NCBI GenBank assembly: GCA_963712905.1
Contig: CAVQJU010000001.1
Coordinates: 248,001-312,000 of the forward strand
Direction of reading: 5' to 3'
DNA length: 64,000 bases
Origin: CAVQJU01 sp963712905
GTDB taxonomy: Bacteria; Acidobacteriota; Vicinamibacteria; Vicinamibacterales; CAVVIG01
Shown here: one piece after another, positions 45,228-53,424 of the stretch
How positions within the stretch are numbered: the first letter of the stretch is position 1
Layout of the letters: each line of letters begins with the position of its first letter
The notes under the pieces: generated by a model
Seen by the model: only the letters and a program-made list of their open reading frames with translations
The model's database searches: none
What the model was told of the DNA's origin: nothing
Program-made: the position numbers and the translations under genes

Positions 45228-45833
45228 TCACCGTCCGACGATTCCCGCGACGATGCGTTCGGCTTCGGCTCGCATGAAGTTGCCGCTGATGACCGCGGAC
45301 GTCGTGATCGGACTCCGGAGAACCGGCGCCATCACGACCTCTCCGTCGATCAGAACCGCGAGCGGCCTCCCGACGTGGCCGCCCGTGGCGATCGCAATCC
45401 TCGACGCGCCGGCGTCGTTGAACGTGAGGGCCACGCCGAACGTCGTGGCGGTGCCGCCCGCGATCAACTCCGCGTGCGCGATGTCGCTGTTGGTGAGGAT
45501 CGCGTCCTCGTGGAGGTAGATCCGGCGCGCCCCGCCGGCAACGGCCACCTCGCGCAGCCCGGCGGCCGGCGTGTCCTCGGCAAGGCGCATCTCGAAACGC
45601 ACCGCGGCCACGACATCCACGGCGATCCACGTGCGATAGGCCACCGTTGCGCCGATCGCCCCGAGGGCCACGGCCGCTGCCGTGCGCGCGAACCGCCGCC
45701 TCGGAATCGCCTCGACACGTGCTGCCGGAGGCCGATCGAGCACGCGCCGGCGGCTGAGTTGCCGTTCCACCTCGCTCCGACGCTCGTAGCCGAGCGGGTC
45801 CGCTTCCCGAAGCACGTCACCGAGGGTTTTCAT
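45228..45833 (-). CDS. Membrane protein with SecD-type P1-head domain, possible sigma partner
   Basis: A 201-residue protein starting at ATG 45833. The first 50 residues are basic and cytoplasmic (GYERRSEVERQLSRRRVLDR). A membrane helix (TAAAVALGAIGATVAYRTW) follows, then an outer domain with RRIYLHEDAILTNSDIAHAE, TTFGVALTFNDAGASRIAIA, GRPLAVLIDGEVVMAPVLRS and TTSAVISGNFMRAEAERIVA. These match the P1-head of SecD/SecDF. The ATG overlaps the stop of the ECF sigma gene. Given the position, an anti-sigma role is likely, but the usual zinc anti-sigma motif is absent. Confidence 0.8.
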   Translation of the reverse strand: MKTLGDVLREADPLGYERRSEVERQLSRRRVLDRPPAARVEAIPRRRFARTAAAVALGAIGATVAYRTWIAVDVVAAVRFEMRLAEDTPAAGLREVAVAGGARRIYLHEDAILTNSDIAHAELIAGGTATTFGVALTFNDAGASRIAIATGGHVGRPLAVLIDGEVVMAPVLRSPITTSAVISGNFMRAEAERIVAGIVGR

Positions 45834-46387
45834 CGCATGTCTCCGATGTGTGACTGAAGGAGGGATTTCAGCTCGCGCCGTGCCATCGACAGGTGCCAGC
45901 CGACGGTGATGGTGCTGATGCCGAGGCACGACGCAATCGCCGTGCGGCTCATGCCTTCGATCTCGTGCATGACGACGATGGCGCGGCGCCGGGGATGCAG
46001 CACGTCGAGTGCGGCCCAGACCGCCCGCTTCGTGATGAGGGCCGACTCGAGCGTCGAGGGGTAGACCGCCGCGCCGGCGCCGAGCATGGCGGCTTTCCGG
46101 GCCCGCACCGATGCCCTGCGCCACTGGTCGCGGCGAATGTTGACGAGCACGCGAACCAGCCAGGCGGCTTCTTCTTCAGCCGTGCCGGCTGGAATCGACT
46201 TCAGGGACCGGGCGGCCTTGAAGAAGGTGTCCTGCACCAGGTCGCGCGCCTCGTCCGCACTTCCGGTGAGCCGCCGCGCGAGCCGGTAGAGCCGATCCTC
46301 ATGGGCGTCGAACAGGGCCGCCAGCCGCTCGCGCGGGCCATCGCCTGCCGGATCAGCTGGAAGGGCGATGGCGGGATTCGCGGTCAT
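45830..46387 (-). CDS. ECF-type RNA polymerase sigma factor
   Basis: A 185-residue sigma factor started at ATG 46387. Region 2 reads LAALFDAHEDRLYRLARRLT, GSADEARDLVQDTFFKAARS and AAWLVRVLVNIRRDQWRRAS; region 4 reads ALDVLHPRRRAIVVMHEIEG and RTAIASCLGISTITVGWHLS. It is a classical RpoE-like group. The stop overlaps the start of the membrane protein downstream (ATGA), the usual sigma / anti-sigma order. Its own promoter is not evident. Confidence 0.92.
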   Translation of the reverse strand: MTANPAIALPADPAGDGPRERLAALFDAHEDRLYRLARRLTGSADEARDLVQDTFFKAARSLKSIPAGTAEEEAAWLVRVLVNIRRDQWRRASVRARKAAMLGAGAAVYPSTLESALITKRAVWAALDVLHPRRRAIVVMHEIEGMSRTAIASCLGISTITVGWHLSMARRELKSLLQSHIGDMR

Positions 46388-46506
46388 ATCTGTATAAACG
46401 TCTGACGCCCGGGTTGTTTTGAGGGCCGCCGATTCCGCCGCGCACGGGGCCGGTATAATCCGGACACCTTCAGCGGTGACGCTGCGGTGGTCTTCGGAGG
46501 TGCCTG

Positions 46507-47550
46507 ATGGGATCGCATCGCCTGTCCAGTCTCGTCGTCGTCGCCGCGCTGGCGTCGCTCCTGCCGGCAGGCGCCGCTGCCCAATGGACCAACCCGACGC
46601 CGGGGCTCCCACGCCTGCCCGACGGCAAGCCGAACCTGTCCGCGCCGGCGCCAAAGGCGCTCGACGGCAAGCCGGATCTGACCGGCGTCTGGAGAGGGGC
46701 GGCGCCTATCTACCGCTTCAACATCGCGCAGGATCTCAAGCCCGAGGACATTCAGCCGTGGGCCGAGGCGCTCTTCCTGCAGCGCGTGCGCGATTCCCGG
46801 AAAGACAGTCCGCTCGCGCATTGCCAGCCCGTCAGCGTTCCCTTCCACGATTTCTTCGACCTGGTCAGGATCGTCCAGAACCCGGCGATGATCGTGATGA
46901 TGTTCGAGTCGCCCAACAGCCCGCACCGAATCGTGTTCACCGACGGCCGCGAGCTGCCGAAGGATCCCAATCCGACCCGGCTGGGGTACTCGATCGGACG
47001 ATGGGAAGGGGACACGCTGGTGGTGACGACGACCGGGTTCAACGACAGAGGGTGGCTCGACAGCGCCGGGCATCCGCAGACCGAGTCCCTTCGGGTGACC
47101 GAACGCTTCCGGCGGCGCGATATCGGCCACATGGATTTCGAAATCACCATCGACGATCCGAAGGTGTTCACGAAGCCGTTCACCGTGAAAGCCGAGCGGC
47201 AGCTGGCGCCGGATACGGAGGTGATGGAGGACGTCTGCGAAAACGAAATCGATCGCGCCCATCTGTCCGGCGACACCGGGATCAGATTGAGCCCGCAGCA
47301 GGTGGCGCCGTATGCCGGGGTTTACGAGCTCGCCCCCGGACGCCAGTTCACGATCGTGGTGACGGACGACCTGGTGTTCGTCCAGGGCCTCAACGAACCC
47401 AGGCTGCCGCTGCTTGTGCAGTCGGCCACGCACTTCATGTCCACCGCGACCCCGAACGGCTTCGAGTTCGTCAAGGACGCGCAGGGCAGGGTCACGCACA
47501 TCGTGATGCGCGGCGCGGCCGGCGAGCAGAAGGCGGTCCGCAAGAATTAG
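46507..47550 (+). CDS. Secreted protein, 'WEGDTLVV' family
   Basis: A 347-residue protein behind GGAGG, with signal peptide (VVVAALASLLPAGAAAQWTN). It has Pro-rich repeats (GLPRLPDGKPNLSAPAPKAL DGKPDLTGVW) typical of Acidobacteriota exported proteins, then a central block LGYSIGRWEGDTLVVTTTGF and SLRVTERFRRRDIGHMDFEI. The C-terminus (YAGVYELAPGRQFTIVVTDD) recalls a beta-barrel. The same WEGDTLVV block occurs in the next gene but one on the opposite strand. No enzymatic motif is clear. Its stop is followed directly by a REP-like repeat. Confidence 0.78.
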   Translation: MGSHRLSSLVVVAALASLLPAGAAAQWTNPTPGLPRLPDGKPNLSAPAPKALDGKPDLTGVWRGAAPIYRFNIAQDLKPEDIQPWAEALFLQRVRDSRKDSPLAHCQPVSVPFHDFFDLVRIVQNPAMIVMMFESPNSPHRIVFTDGRELPKDPNPTRLGYSIGRWEGDTLVVTTTGFNDRGWLDSAGHPQTESLRVTERFRRRDIGHMDFEITIDDPKVFTKPFTVKAERQLAPDTEVMEDVCENEIDRAHLSGDTGIRLSPQQVAPYAGVYELAPGRQFTIVVTDDLVFVQGLNEPRLPLLVQSATHFMSTATPNGFEFVKDAQGRVTHIVMRGAAGEQKAVRKN

Positions 47551-47576
47551 GTAGTGCAGGCCTTCAGGCCTGCTAC
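47551..47576. repeat. REP-like palindrome with GTAG start
   Basis: GTAG TGCAGGCC TTCA GGCCTGC TAC. It begins directly after the stop codon of the gene ending at 47550. Its CTAC end carries the TAG stop of the convergent gene at 47573-48571. The core GCAGGCC/GGCCTGC matches the copy at 51872-51899. Confidence 0.75.
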
Positions 47577-48571
47577 TGCGCCCGTTCTTCGGCGCGTGCC
47601 GCGCTCAGGATGTTGCGCAGGCCGTAGTTCCCCTCGTGGCACTCGTACAGCATGATCGGCTCGTTGTCGTTCATGGTGAGGGGCAGCGAGAAGGTCCAGG
47701 GCCTCGTCCACGTCTTCGGATCCTCGACCGTCACCGACCAGCGGACTTTGTTGGCCGCCGTCCGCGTGAACCGCTCCGTGAAACGCAGCGTGTCGGGGTT
47801 CGCGTTGCGGTAGATGCTGCGCGAACGGAAGTTCGTCGTCTCGACCACGAGCGTGTCGCCTTCCCAGTGGCCGCGCGGATCGCCCATGTCGAGCTCGATG
47901 GATTTCGGGAGATGGGCGCGCGGCTGGGAGTCGATGGGGATGAGCCGCGTTTCGTGAATCATCTCGTATTGGATGGCGACGAACCCCGGGCCCTGGACGA
48001 TTCGCGACGAGTTGCCGTAGATGGTCGGCATGCCGGACGACGGAAAACCGCGCGTGATGCAGCGATCGTAGAGACCGCGGTCCTCGTAGGAGTCCGAGCC
48101 GCCGGCGTAGACCGCCTGCCGCGCCGACGCGGCGCGCTGCCGGCCTTCAGGAGTCAGCGGCGGAATCTTTCCGTCCTCGGGATCCGTGATCAGCCAGGCC
48201 TGAGCGCCGTCTTCCAGGCGGAACGCGTCCTGCCACCAGTTGCTCGGCGCGTCGAAGGGCGTCTCGAACCGCTGAATCGTGTTGTCCTGGATCGCCTTCT
48301 TCGCGGCCCTGAGCTCGGCGCCCGTAATCTCCGAGAGCTTCCGGCCCGCGAATTCATCGGGCCGCTCGAGGGGCGTGCCGGCCTCGTAGAGGTTCGTGTA
48401 GTTGCCCTGGAGATCGGGGTCGCCCCACGAGGTCCTCGGCGTTTTGTAGACGCCTGATTTCTTTACCTGCCCGCCCTGTGAGAGCTGCCCGGCCTGGATT
48501 GGCGACTGCGAGGCGACGACGAGCCCACCTGCCAGCACGAATAACGCGAAACGGAGCGGCCTCCGAGCCAT
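47573..48571 (-). CDS. Secreted protein, 'WEGDTLVV' family
   Basis: A 332-residue protein with a signal peptide (LRFALFVLAGGLVVASQSPI). The body has WGDPDLQGNYTNLYEAGTPL, ARQAVYAGGSDSYEDRGLYD and GHWEGDTLVVETTNFRSRSI followed by TERFTRTAANKVRWSVTVED. It shares the WEGDTLVV block with the protein at 46507 but the two are otherwise distant. Such proteins are numerous in Acidobacteriota and often lie near other secreted hydrolases. A Cys pair (LYDRCITRG and MLYECHEGNY) may form a disulphide. Function unknown. Its stop codon lies in a REP-like element. Confidence 0.78.
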   Translation of the reverse strand: MARRPLRFALFVLAGGLVVASQSPIQAGQLSQGGQVKKSGVYKTPRTSWGDPDLQGNYTNLYEAGTPLERPDEFAGRKLSEITGAELRAAKKAIQDNTIQRFETPFDAPSNWWQDAFRLEDGAQAWLITDPEDGKIPPLTPEGRQRAASARQAVYAGGSDSYEDRGLYDRCITRGFPSSGMPTIYGNSSRIVQGPGFVAIQYEMIHETRLIPIDSQPRAHLPKSIELDMGDPRGHWEGDTLVVETTNFRSRSIYRNANPDTLRFTERFTRTAANKVRWSVTVEDPKTWTRPWTFSLPLTMNDNEPIMLYECHEGNYGLRNILSAARAEERAQ

Positions 48572-48701
48572 GACGATCCCTCCAGACCCACCGGATTTCC
48601 TAGTGACATTCTAGTCACTCCGTCGTGGGGCGAACAGTCACCCGATCGAGGGAGGCCGCGCCAGGGCTCATAATGGTCGCTCATCCGGGAACAGGTGTCG
48701 C

Positions 48702-49769
48702 ATGAAGCTGTCAGTATGGGTGGCCATCGCGATCGCGTTTGGCGCAACGGTGGGAACTGCACAGGCGCCCGCAGTCAGGGATGCCAGAATCATCAGGCTC
48801 GACCCGGCGCTCGATTCGATCGTCTCGGCCGACGCGAAGCTCGAAACGCTCGGCGAGCACTTCGGGCTCACCGAGGGGCCGGTCTGGGTGCAGGATTCGA
48901 GCTCAGGCTATCTGCTGTTCAGCGATCTGACCGCCAACGTCATCTACAAACGCACGCCCGAAGGCCTGCTGTCGGCGTTCGCGGAAAACATCTACAGCGG
49001 CCCTGACATCCTCAACGTCGGCCAGCAGACCCGCAGCGGCCGCATGGCGGTCATCATCATCGGTTCAAACGGGCTGACACTGGATCGGCAGGGCCGCCTC
49101 GTCATCTGCTCCCCGGCCGCGCGGGCTGTCATGCGCCTCGAGAAAGACGGGGCGCGGACGATCCTCGCGGAGCGCTATGAGGGCAGGCGTTTCAGCGGGC
49201 CGAACGACGTCGTCGTGAAGTCGGACGGCGCGATCTATTTCACGGACGGGAATTCCGGGCTGCGCGGCGGCGCGACGGGTACGGCGCGCGAGATGCCGCT
49301 CAACGGCTTTTACCTGATCAAAGACGGCAAGATCACCTTGCTCGACACCAATCAGGATTTTCCAGGCTCCTTCCCAAACGGCATCACGCTGTCCGAGACC
49401 GAACGGCATCTGTACGTCACCTTCGGCCGCAAGATCATGCGCTACGACGTGCAGCCCGACGACACCGTCAGCAACCGTCGCGAGTTTCTGGACGTGGCGA
49501 GCAACGACGGGATGAAGGTGGATCGGAAAGGGAACCTGTATTCAACCACCGGCGCCGGTCCGGGCGAGGTGCGGATCACCTCCCCCGAGGGCAGGAGGCT
49601 GGGGACGATCCAGTTGCCCGATCTGCCGGGCGAGCCCAGGCGGCAGGTGTGCGCGACCAACGTCGGCTTCGGCGACCCCGACGCGAAGGGCCTCTACATC
49701 ACCGCGTGCAATCTCCTGTTTCGCGTTCGACTCAACACGCCGGGCATCCGTCCCGGGCCGACGCCGTAG
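48702..49769 (+). CDS. Secreted SMP-30/gluconolactonase-like beta-propeller
   Basis: A 355-residue protein with signal peptide (VWVAIAIAFGATVGTAQAP). The propeller has FGLTEGPVWVQDSSSGYLLF, SGPNDVVVKSDGAIYFTDGN (the metal-binding N and D), GSFPNGITLSETERHLYVTF and NDGMKVDRKGNLYSTTGAGP, all of the SMP-30/Gre-type family. Metal ligands (Glu in TEGPVW; Asn in SGPNDVV; Asn in FPNGI; Asp in NDGM) are present, so it is probably an active lactonase. The sugar or aryl lactone is unknown. Confidence 0.9.
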   Translation: MKLSVWVAIAIAFGATVGTAQAPAVRDARIIRLDPALDSIVSADAKLETLGEHFGLTEGPVWVQDSSSGYLLFSDLTANVIYKRTPEGLLSAFAENIYSGPDILNVGQQTRSGRMAVIIIGSNGLTLDRQGRLVICSPAARAVMRLEKDGARTILAERYEGRRFSGPNDVVVKSDGAIYFTDGNSGLRGGATGTAREMPLNGFYLIKDGKITLLDTNQDFPGSFPNGITLSETERHLYVTFGRKIMRYDVQPDDTVSNRREFLDVASNDGMKVDRKGNLYSTTGAGPGEVRITSPEGRRLGTIQLPDLPGEPRRQVCATNVGFGDPDAKGLYITACNLLFRVRLNTPGIRPGPTP

Positions 49770-49809
49770 AGACGGAACCCGCCGTGACGCCGGATCGTCT
49801 GTTTCTAGT

Positions 49810-50010
49810 GTGGTGAAGTTCCTGCTCTGGTGCATGCTGCTCGTGCTCTGCTGGCCGCTGGCCCTGCTTGCCCTGGTCGCTTACCCTCTGATCTGGATCC
49901 TTCTCATTCCGTTTCGGCTGGCGGGTATTGCCGTCGAAGGCGTGCTCGCGCTGGTGTGGGGCATCCTGATGCTCCCGGCCAGGCTGCTGCGCGGTCCGCG
50001 AGCCCTGTAA
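49810..50010 (+). CDS. Small membrane protein
   Basis: A 66-residue protein with GTG start at 49810. Almost the whole length is hydrophobic: FLLWCMLLVLCWPLALLALV, AYPLIWILLIPFRLAGIAVE and GVLALVWGILMLPARLL, i.e. two to three membrane helices with a basic end. It lies 40 bases after the SMP-30 gene and may share its transcript. Similar small 'YPLIWILLIPFR' proteins occur in Acidobacteriota and Bacteroidota. Function unknown. Confidence 0.7.
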   Translation: MVKFLLWCMLLVLCWPLALLALVAYPLIWILLIPFRLAGIAVEGVLALVWGILMLPARLLRGPRAL

Positions 50011-50015
50011 CCGAC

Positions 50016-50429
50016 TCAACCTTTGGTCAGATCGCGCGGGCGGATTGCAATATCCGGAAAAGCCTTGATGAGGGCCTTGTCGAACGTTATCAATGGACAG
50101 GCCACGCGGGCCGCGAGTTCGACGAAGAGCGTGTCGTAGACGGCGATCCCCGAGGTCACCGATCGGAGCAGCGCCCCCTGGCACAACGTGGAGGTGTTCA
50201 CCGATTCGATGCCGAGGCGCCTCGCCAGGCCGAGACGTACGGGGGCTTCTGCCGGAGGTACGATCCCCGATCGGACCGCCATCCACACGACATTGGTGAG
50301 TTCAGCTTCCCAGTGAGCGGGCGCGACGGGGTTCGAGACGACGTTGAAGCAGGCCCTGGCCTCATCGACGAAGGCCTCCGTTCCAAGCAGCAGGTATGCA
50401 ACGACGTTGGTATCGACGACCACCTTCAC
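50016..50429 (-). CDS. VapC-like PIN-domain toxin
   Basis: A 137-residue ribonuclease toxin with a GTG start at 50429 overlapping the antitoxin stop. PIN acidic residues are seen in VVVDTNVVAYLL (D6), AHWEAELTNVVWMAVRSG (E), IAVYDTLFVELAARV (D) and PLITFDKALIKAFPD (D). All four are in their usual spacing, so it is probably active. VapC-type toxins cut tRNA or rRNA. Confidence 0.92.
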   Translation of the reverse strand: MKVVVDTNVVAYLLLGTEAFVDEARACFNVVSNPVAPAHWEAELTNVVWMAVRSGIVPPAEAPVRLGLARRLGIESVNTSTLCQGALLRSVTSGIAVYDTLFVELAARVACPLITFDKALIKAFPDIAIRPRDLTKG

Positions 50430-50653
50430 GGACGGCCGACACCCATCCAGGCGTCAATTTCGGTTGCCGTCGGCCGGCGCGTTTGCTTGTTCCACCCGGC
50501 TTCGATCTGATCGAGGACGGCGCGGCGTTCAACGACGTATCCTTCGATCAGATCCCGGACCTCTTGTTCCATCGATCGGTTGTGGCGGCGGGCGAGAGCC
50601 TTGAGCGACTGGACCACCCTGGCGGGTACATTCCGGACGGTGATGGTGGGCAT
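50426..50653 (-). CDS. FitA/VapB-like ribbon-helix-helix antitoxin
   Basis: A 75-residue protein starting at ATG 50653. The RHH core reads TITVRNVPARVVQSLKALAR and RHNRSMEQEVRDLIEGYVVE. The second half (DQIEAGWNKQTRRPTATEID) is the toxin-binding tail. FitA-type antitoxins repress their own operon and neutralise a PIN-domain toxin; here it precedes and overlaps the VapC-like gene. Confidence 0.9.
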   Translation of the reverse strand: MPTITVRNVPARVVQSLKALARRHNRSMEQEVRDLIEGYVVERRAVLDQIEAGWNKQTRRPTATEIDAWMGVGRP

Positions 50654-51034
50654 GACGCACTCCTGTGCTAGCACTATGCTAGCAAACAGGCATCAGCCCG
50701 GCAAGCGCCGGCAGCGGGCGAGCCACGTGCCATTCATGATCGACTTCCCGGCAACGTGACCCGCTTCATTGCCATGGGCGAACTGGATCGTCTATAGTCC
50801 AGCCGGACGACGTCTCAGCCGCGCAATTTCTCGATCGGTGATGCGTCACAACAAGAGGGAGGCAGGTATGTAGCAACCAGGAACGACTCATCGGATTGAC
50901 AGCACGGGAGCTGATTCCCCAGCAGGTGCTGATTGACAAGCCGTCGTGGCGATGACGCCCGGCGGCTTTTGCATTTTCCAGGGGGATCAGCGCACACACT
51001 CACGCCCTCACGGGCCACCGCAGGAGCGACGCAC
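50654..51034. other. Intergenic stretch with an attenuator-like hairpin
   Basis: About 380 bases between the divergent antitoxin and hydrolase genes. At 50938-50968 a hairpin (AAGCCG / CGGCTT, with inner GGCG ATGA CGCC) is followed by TTTT. It sits about 65 bases upstream of the hydrolase start. It may be a terminator, an attenuator or a leader structure; no match to a named riboswitch could be made. No gene is supported. Confidence 0.5.
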
Positions 51035-51856
51035 ATGAGCGAGACACCGCAAGCACGCATGGCCGGACAGCGCGTTGTGTACGCGATGCCCGGGATGGAC
51101 ATCGTCACCGTCCGGCGAGACGTCACGTATCGCACCGCGAACGGACGCGCGCTCACGATGGACGTCTACTACCCCTCGTCGTCGCCGCAGGCCGGAGGAT
51201 GGCCGGCCGTGCTCTTCGTGACGGGGTTTCCGGACGCTGGCGCGCAGCGGATGTTCGGCCGCAAGTTCAAAGACATGGGATCCTACGTGTCGTGGGCGCA
51301 GCTGGTTGCGGCCTCCGGCATGGCGGCGATCACCTACGAGAACGATGCGCCCGCGGATGACGTGCACGCGGTGCTGCGATACGTGCGCGAACACGCGGAG
51401 GACCTGCAGCTCGATGCCCGGCGGCTCGGTCTCTGGGCCTGCTCGGGCCATGTGCCGAACGCTCTCTCCGTGCTCATGCAGGCCCCGGTCGCGGTGACGT
51501 GCGCAGCCTTCTGCTACGGCTATCTCCTCGATTGTGACGGTTCGTCAGGCGTGGCGGACGCCGCGCGGCAATTCGGGTTCGTCACGCCTTGTACTGGTCG
51601 AGCGGTCAGTGATTTGCCGCCAGCCGTGCCGCTGTTCATCGCGAGAGCCGGCCACGATCTCATGCCGGGACTCAACGTCGCGGTGGATCGCTTCGTGACA
51701 GATGCGCTCGCGAGCGATTTGCCCGTGACCCTGGTGAACTATTCAGGCGCTCCGCACGCGTTCGATCTTCAGGCGGATACCGATGGTTCTCGCAACGTCA
51801 TCCGGCAGATCCTGATGTTCATGGAGTCCCGGCTCGTCTCTCCCGGGAGCACGTAG
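51035..51856 (+). CDS. Alpha/beta hydrolase
   Basis: A 273-residue soluble enzyme starting at ATG 51035 behind CAGGAG. Alpha/beta fold markers are TMDVYYPSSSPQAGGWPAVL, FVTGFPDAGAQRMFG, LGLWACSGHVPNALSVLMQA with the nucleophile Ser (A-C-S-G-H, an unusual elbow), PPAVPLFIARAGHDLMPGLN with the Asp, and YSGAPHAFDLQAD with the His. The substrate is unknown; dienelactone hydrolase-like or peptidase-like enzymes share the layout. A REP-like palindrome follows the stop codon. Confidence 0.85.
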   Translation: MSETPQARMAGQRVVYAMPGMDIVTVRRDVTYRTANGRALTMDVYYPSSSPQAGGWPAVLFVTGFPDAGAQRMFGRKFKDMGSYVSWAQLVAASGMAAITYENDAPADDVHAVLRYVREHAEDLQLDARRLGLWACSGHVPNALSVLMQAPVAVTCAAFCYGYLLDCDGSSGVADAARQFGFVTPCTGRAVSDLPPAVPLFIARAGHDLMPGLNVAVDRFVTDALASDLPVTLVNYSGAPHAFDLQADTDGSRNVIRQILMFMESRLVSPGST

Positions 51857-51871
51857 CGCTTTCGCTCGGGT

Positions 51872-51899
51872 GTAGTGCAGGCCTGAAGGCCTGCACTAC
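51872..51899. repeat. REP-like perfect palindrome with GTAG/CTAC ends
   Basis: A perfect 12-bp stem GTAGTGCAGGCC / GGCCTGCACTAC with a TGAA loop. It lies between the hydrolase gene and the MmgE/PrpD gene (both end nearby). The core is almost identical to the copy at 47551-47576. Confidence 0.8.
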
Positions 51900-51904
51900 T
51901 TCTC

Positions 51905-53377
51905 TCAGCGCCGCGGACTGAGCAGGCTCGTCAGCTCGGACATGCGTTTCACCTGCTCGAAAGCGTGGATCACCTTAAGGCTCTCCTCGATACGCGCTGC
52001 AGGCAGTTTGGAATCCGGCATCAGCGCGCGGTACTTGGCGTCGACGTCGCTCCATTCGATGCCGCGCGGCGCCGACCCCCGCGGCGCGTCGATCGTGCTC
52101 GTGAACCGCGCGCCGGAGGTGGTCACGATCGTGACCGTGCCGCCCCAGTTCCACTGGTACTTGACCGGAGCGGCCGACGGGTCGGCCTCGACGAGACCCA
52201 TGAGCCGGGCGATCGCCGGGTCGCGGAACTTCGCCGGCGTCGCGTGGATCCAGGTGAAGTCCTTGTCGGCCACGGCGCAGGCCAGGAAGTACGGCAGGCT
52301 GTGGATGGCTTCGGCGTAGTCCTTCGGGTTCCGGCTCCCGTCGACGTTCCGGCCGTGGACGAGAATCCTGGCGACCTCAGTGGCCGGCACGTTCGCTCGC
52401 CGAGCGGCCGTCATGGCAGCCTCCACGAGCGATGAAAACGGGTGGGAGCCGGGCCAGAGCTTGATCGCCAGGTACTTGGTGATGTCCCACTCCTTGCCGT
52501 AATCGCGGGTCAGGATCTGGCTGTCCGGTCCGGCGGCGGCGCCGTACACCGTCAGGAAGCCGCCCTGCGCCTCGAGGATGTCCTCGTTGACCGTGTAGCC
52601 GCGTCCCGCGGCCAGCGCGGCGTTGACCGCACAGAACGCGGCGTTTCCACCCATGTACTCGCGCGCCCAGCTGTTGGTGCCGATGCTGATCCCGCCCATC
52701 GTGACCGCGGTGATGCCGATAGCGTTCGCCATCTGCTCGTCAGTGAGCTTGAGCAGCCGCGCGGCCGTGACCGCGCCGGCGAAGGCGACGGTTTGAGAGG
52801 CATGGACGCCGGGCCTGCCGCCGCGGCGCGCGTCGCCGATGCGGCCGGCGGCCTCGTAGCCGACGACCATGGCGGTGAGGAGATCCTGCCCTGTCGAGCC
52901 CGCGCGCTCCGCGATGGCCATGCCGGCCGACGTCACGCACGTGCCGATGTGCGCGGTGTTCCGCATGTCGCTGTCGTCCGACGCGAACGCGTCGCTGAGC
53001 ACGGCGTTGACGTGCGCCGCGTCGTTCACCGGGAGCTTCATCCCGTCGAACCACACTGTGGCTTCCGGCTTGCCGCCGTGCTCTTTCGCGAGGTCGCGGA
53101 TGATGCGCGCTGATTCGATGGAGGCGCCGGGCGCCGCGCTGGCCAGCGTGCTGGCGATGATCACCTTGGCGTGCTCGACGGCCTTCGGCGGGAGATCGCG
53201 GAACTGCGTCTGGTTGAGCAGCCGGGCCAGCGCGAGCGCGCCGCTGGTTGCGCCGCGGGGCAGGCGGTCATTTTGCCCCCATGGTTCGAAGGCCGTCAGC
53301 CGCGCGGCCGTACCCGCGCCCGCGAGCGCTATCGCTCCACGCAGGACGCGGCGCCGTGTCACGTGATTCGAAGCCAT
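51905..53377 (-). CDS. Exported MmgE/PrpD-family protein
   Basis: A 490-residue protein with a twin-arginine type leader (TRRRVLRGAIALAGAGTAAR). The body has the MmgE/PrpD layout: TQFRDLPPKAVEHAKVIIAS, FASDDSDMRNTAHIGTCVTS, AGMAIAERAGSTGQDLLTAM, VVGYEAAGRIGDA and SQTVAFAGAVTAARLLKLTD. PrpD is 2-methylcitrate dehydratase; other members act on related hydroxy acids (cis-aconitate or itaconate type). The export signal is unusual for the family, so the acceptor substrate may be extracellular. Confidence 0.88.
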   Translation of the reverse strand: MASNHVTRRRVLRGAIALAGAGTAARLTAFEPWGQNDRLPRGATSGALALARLLNQTQFRDLPPKAVEHAKVIIASTLASAAPGASIESARIIRDLAKEHGGKPEATVWFDGMKLPVNDAAHVNAVLSDAFASDDSDMRNTAHIGTCVTSAGMAIAERAGSTGQDLLTAMVVGYEAAGRIGDARRGGRPGVHASQTVAFAGAVTAARLLKLTDEQMANAIGITAVTMGGISIGTNSWAREYMGGNAAFCAVNAALAAGRGYTVNEDILEAQGGFLTVYGAAAGPDSQILTRDYGKEWDITKYLAIKLWPGSHPFSSLVEAAMTAARRANVPATEVARILVHGRNVDGSRNPKDYAEAIHSLPYFLACAVADKDFTWIHATPAKFRDPAIARLMGLVEADPSAAPVKYQWNWGGTVTIVTTSGARFTSTIDAPRGSAPRGIEWSDVDAKYRALMPDSKLPAARIEESLKVIHAFEQVKRMSELTSLLSPRR

Positions 53378-53424
53378 GCTGCCTCTCTGCCAGGTCCGGT
53401 GGCGAATGGCGAATGCTACAGCGA

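Noticed and set aside
43357..45519. A long plus-strand frame opposite the TPR membrane protein
   Set aside because: No domain or start signal; the minus strand encodes membrane helices and TPR units.
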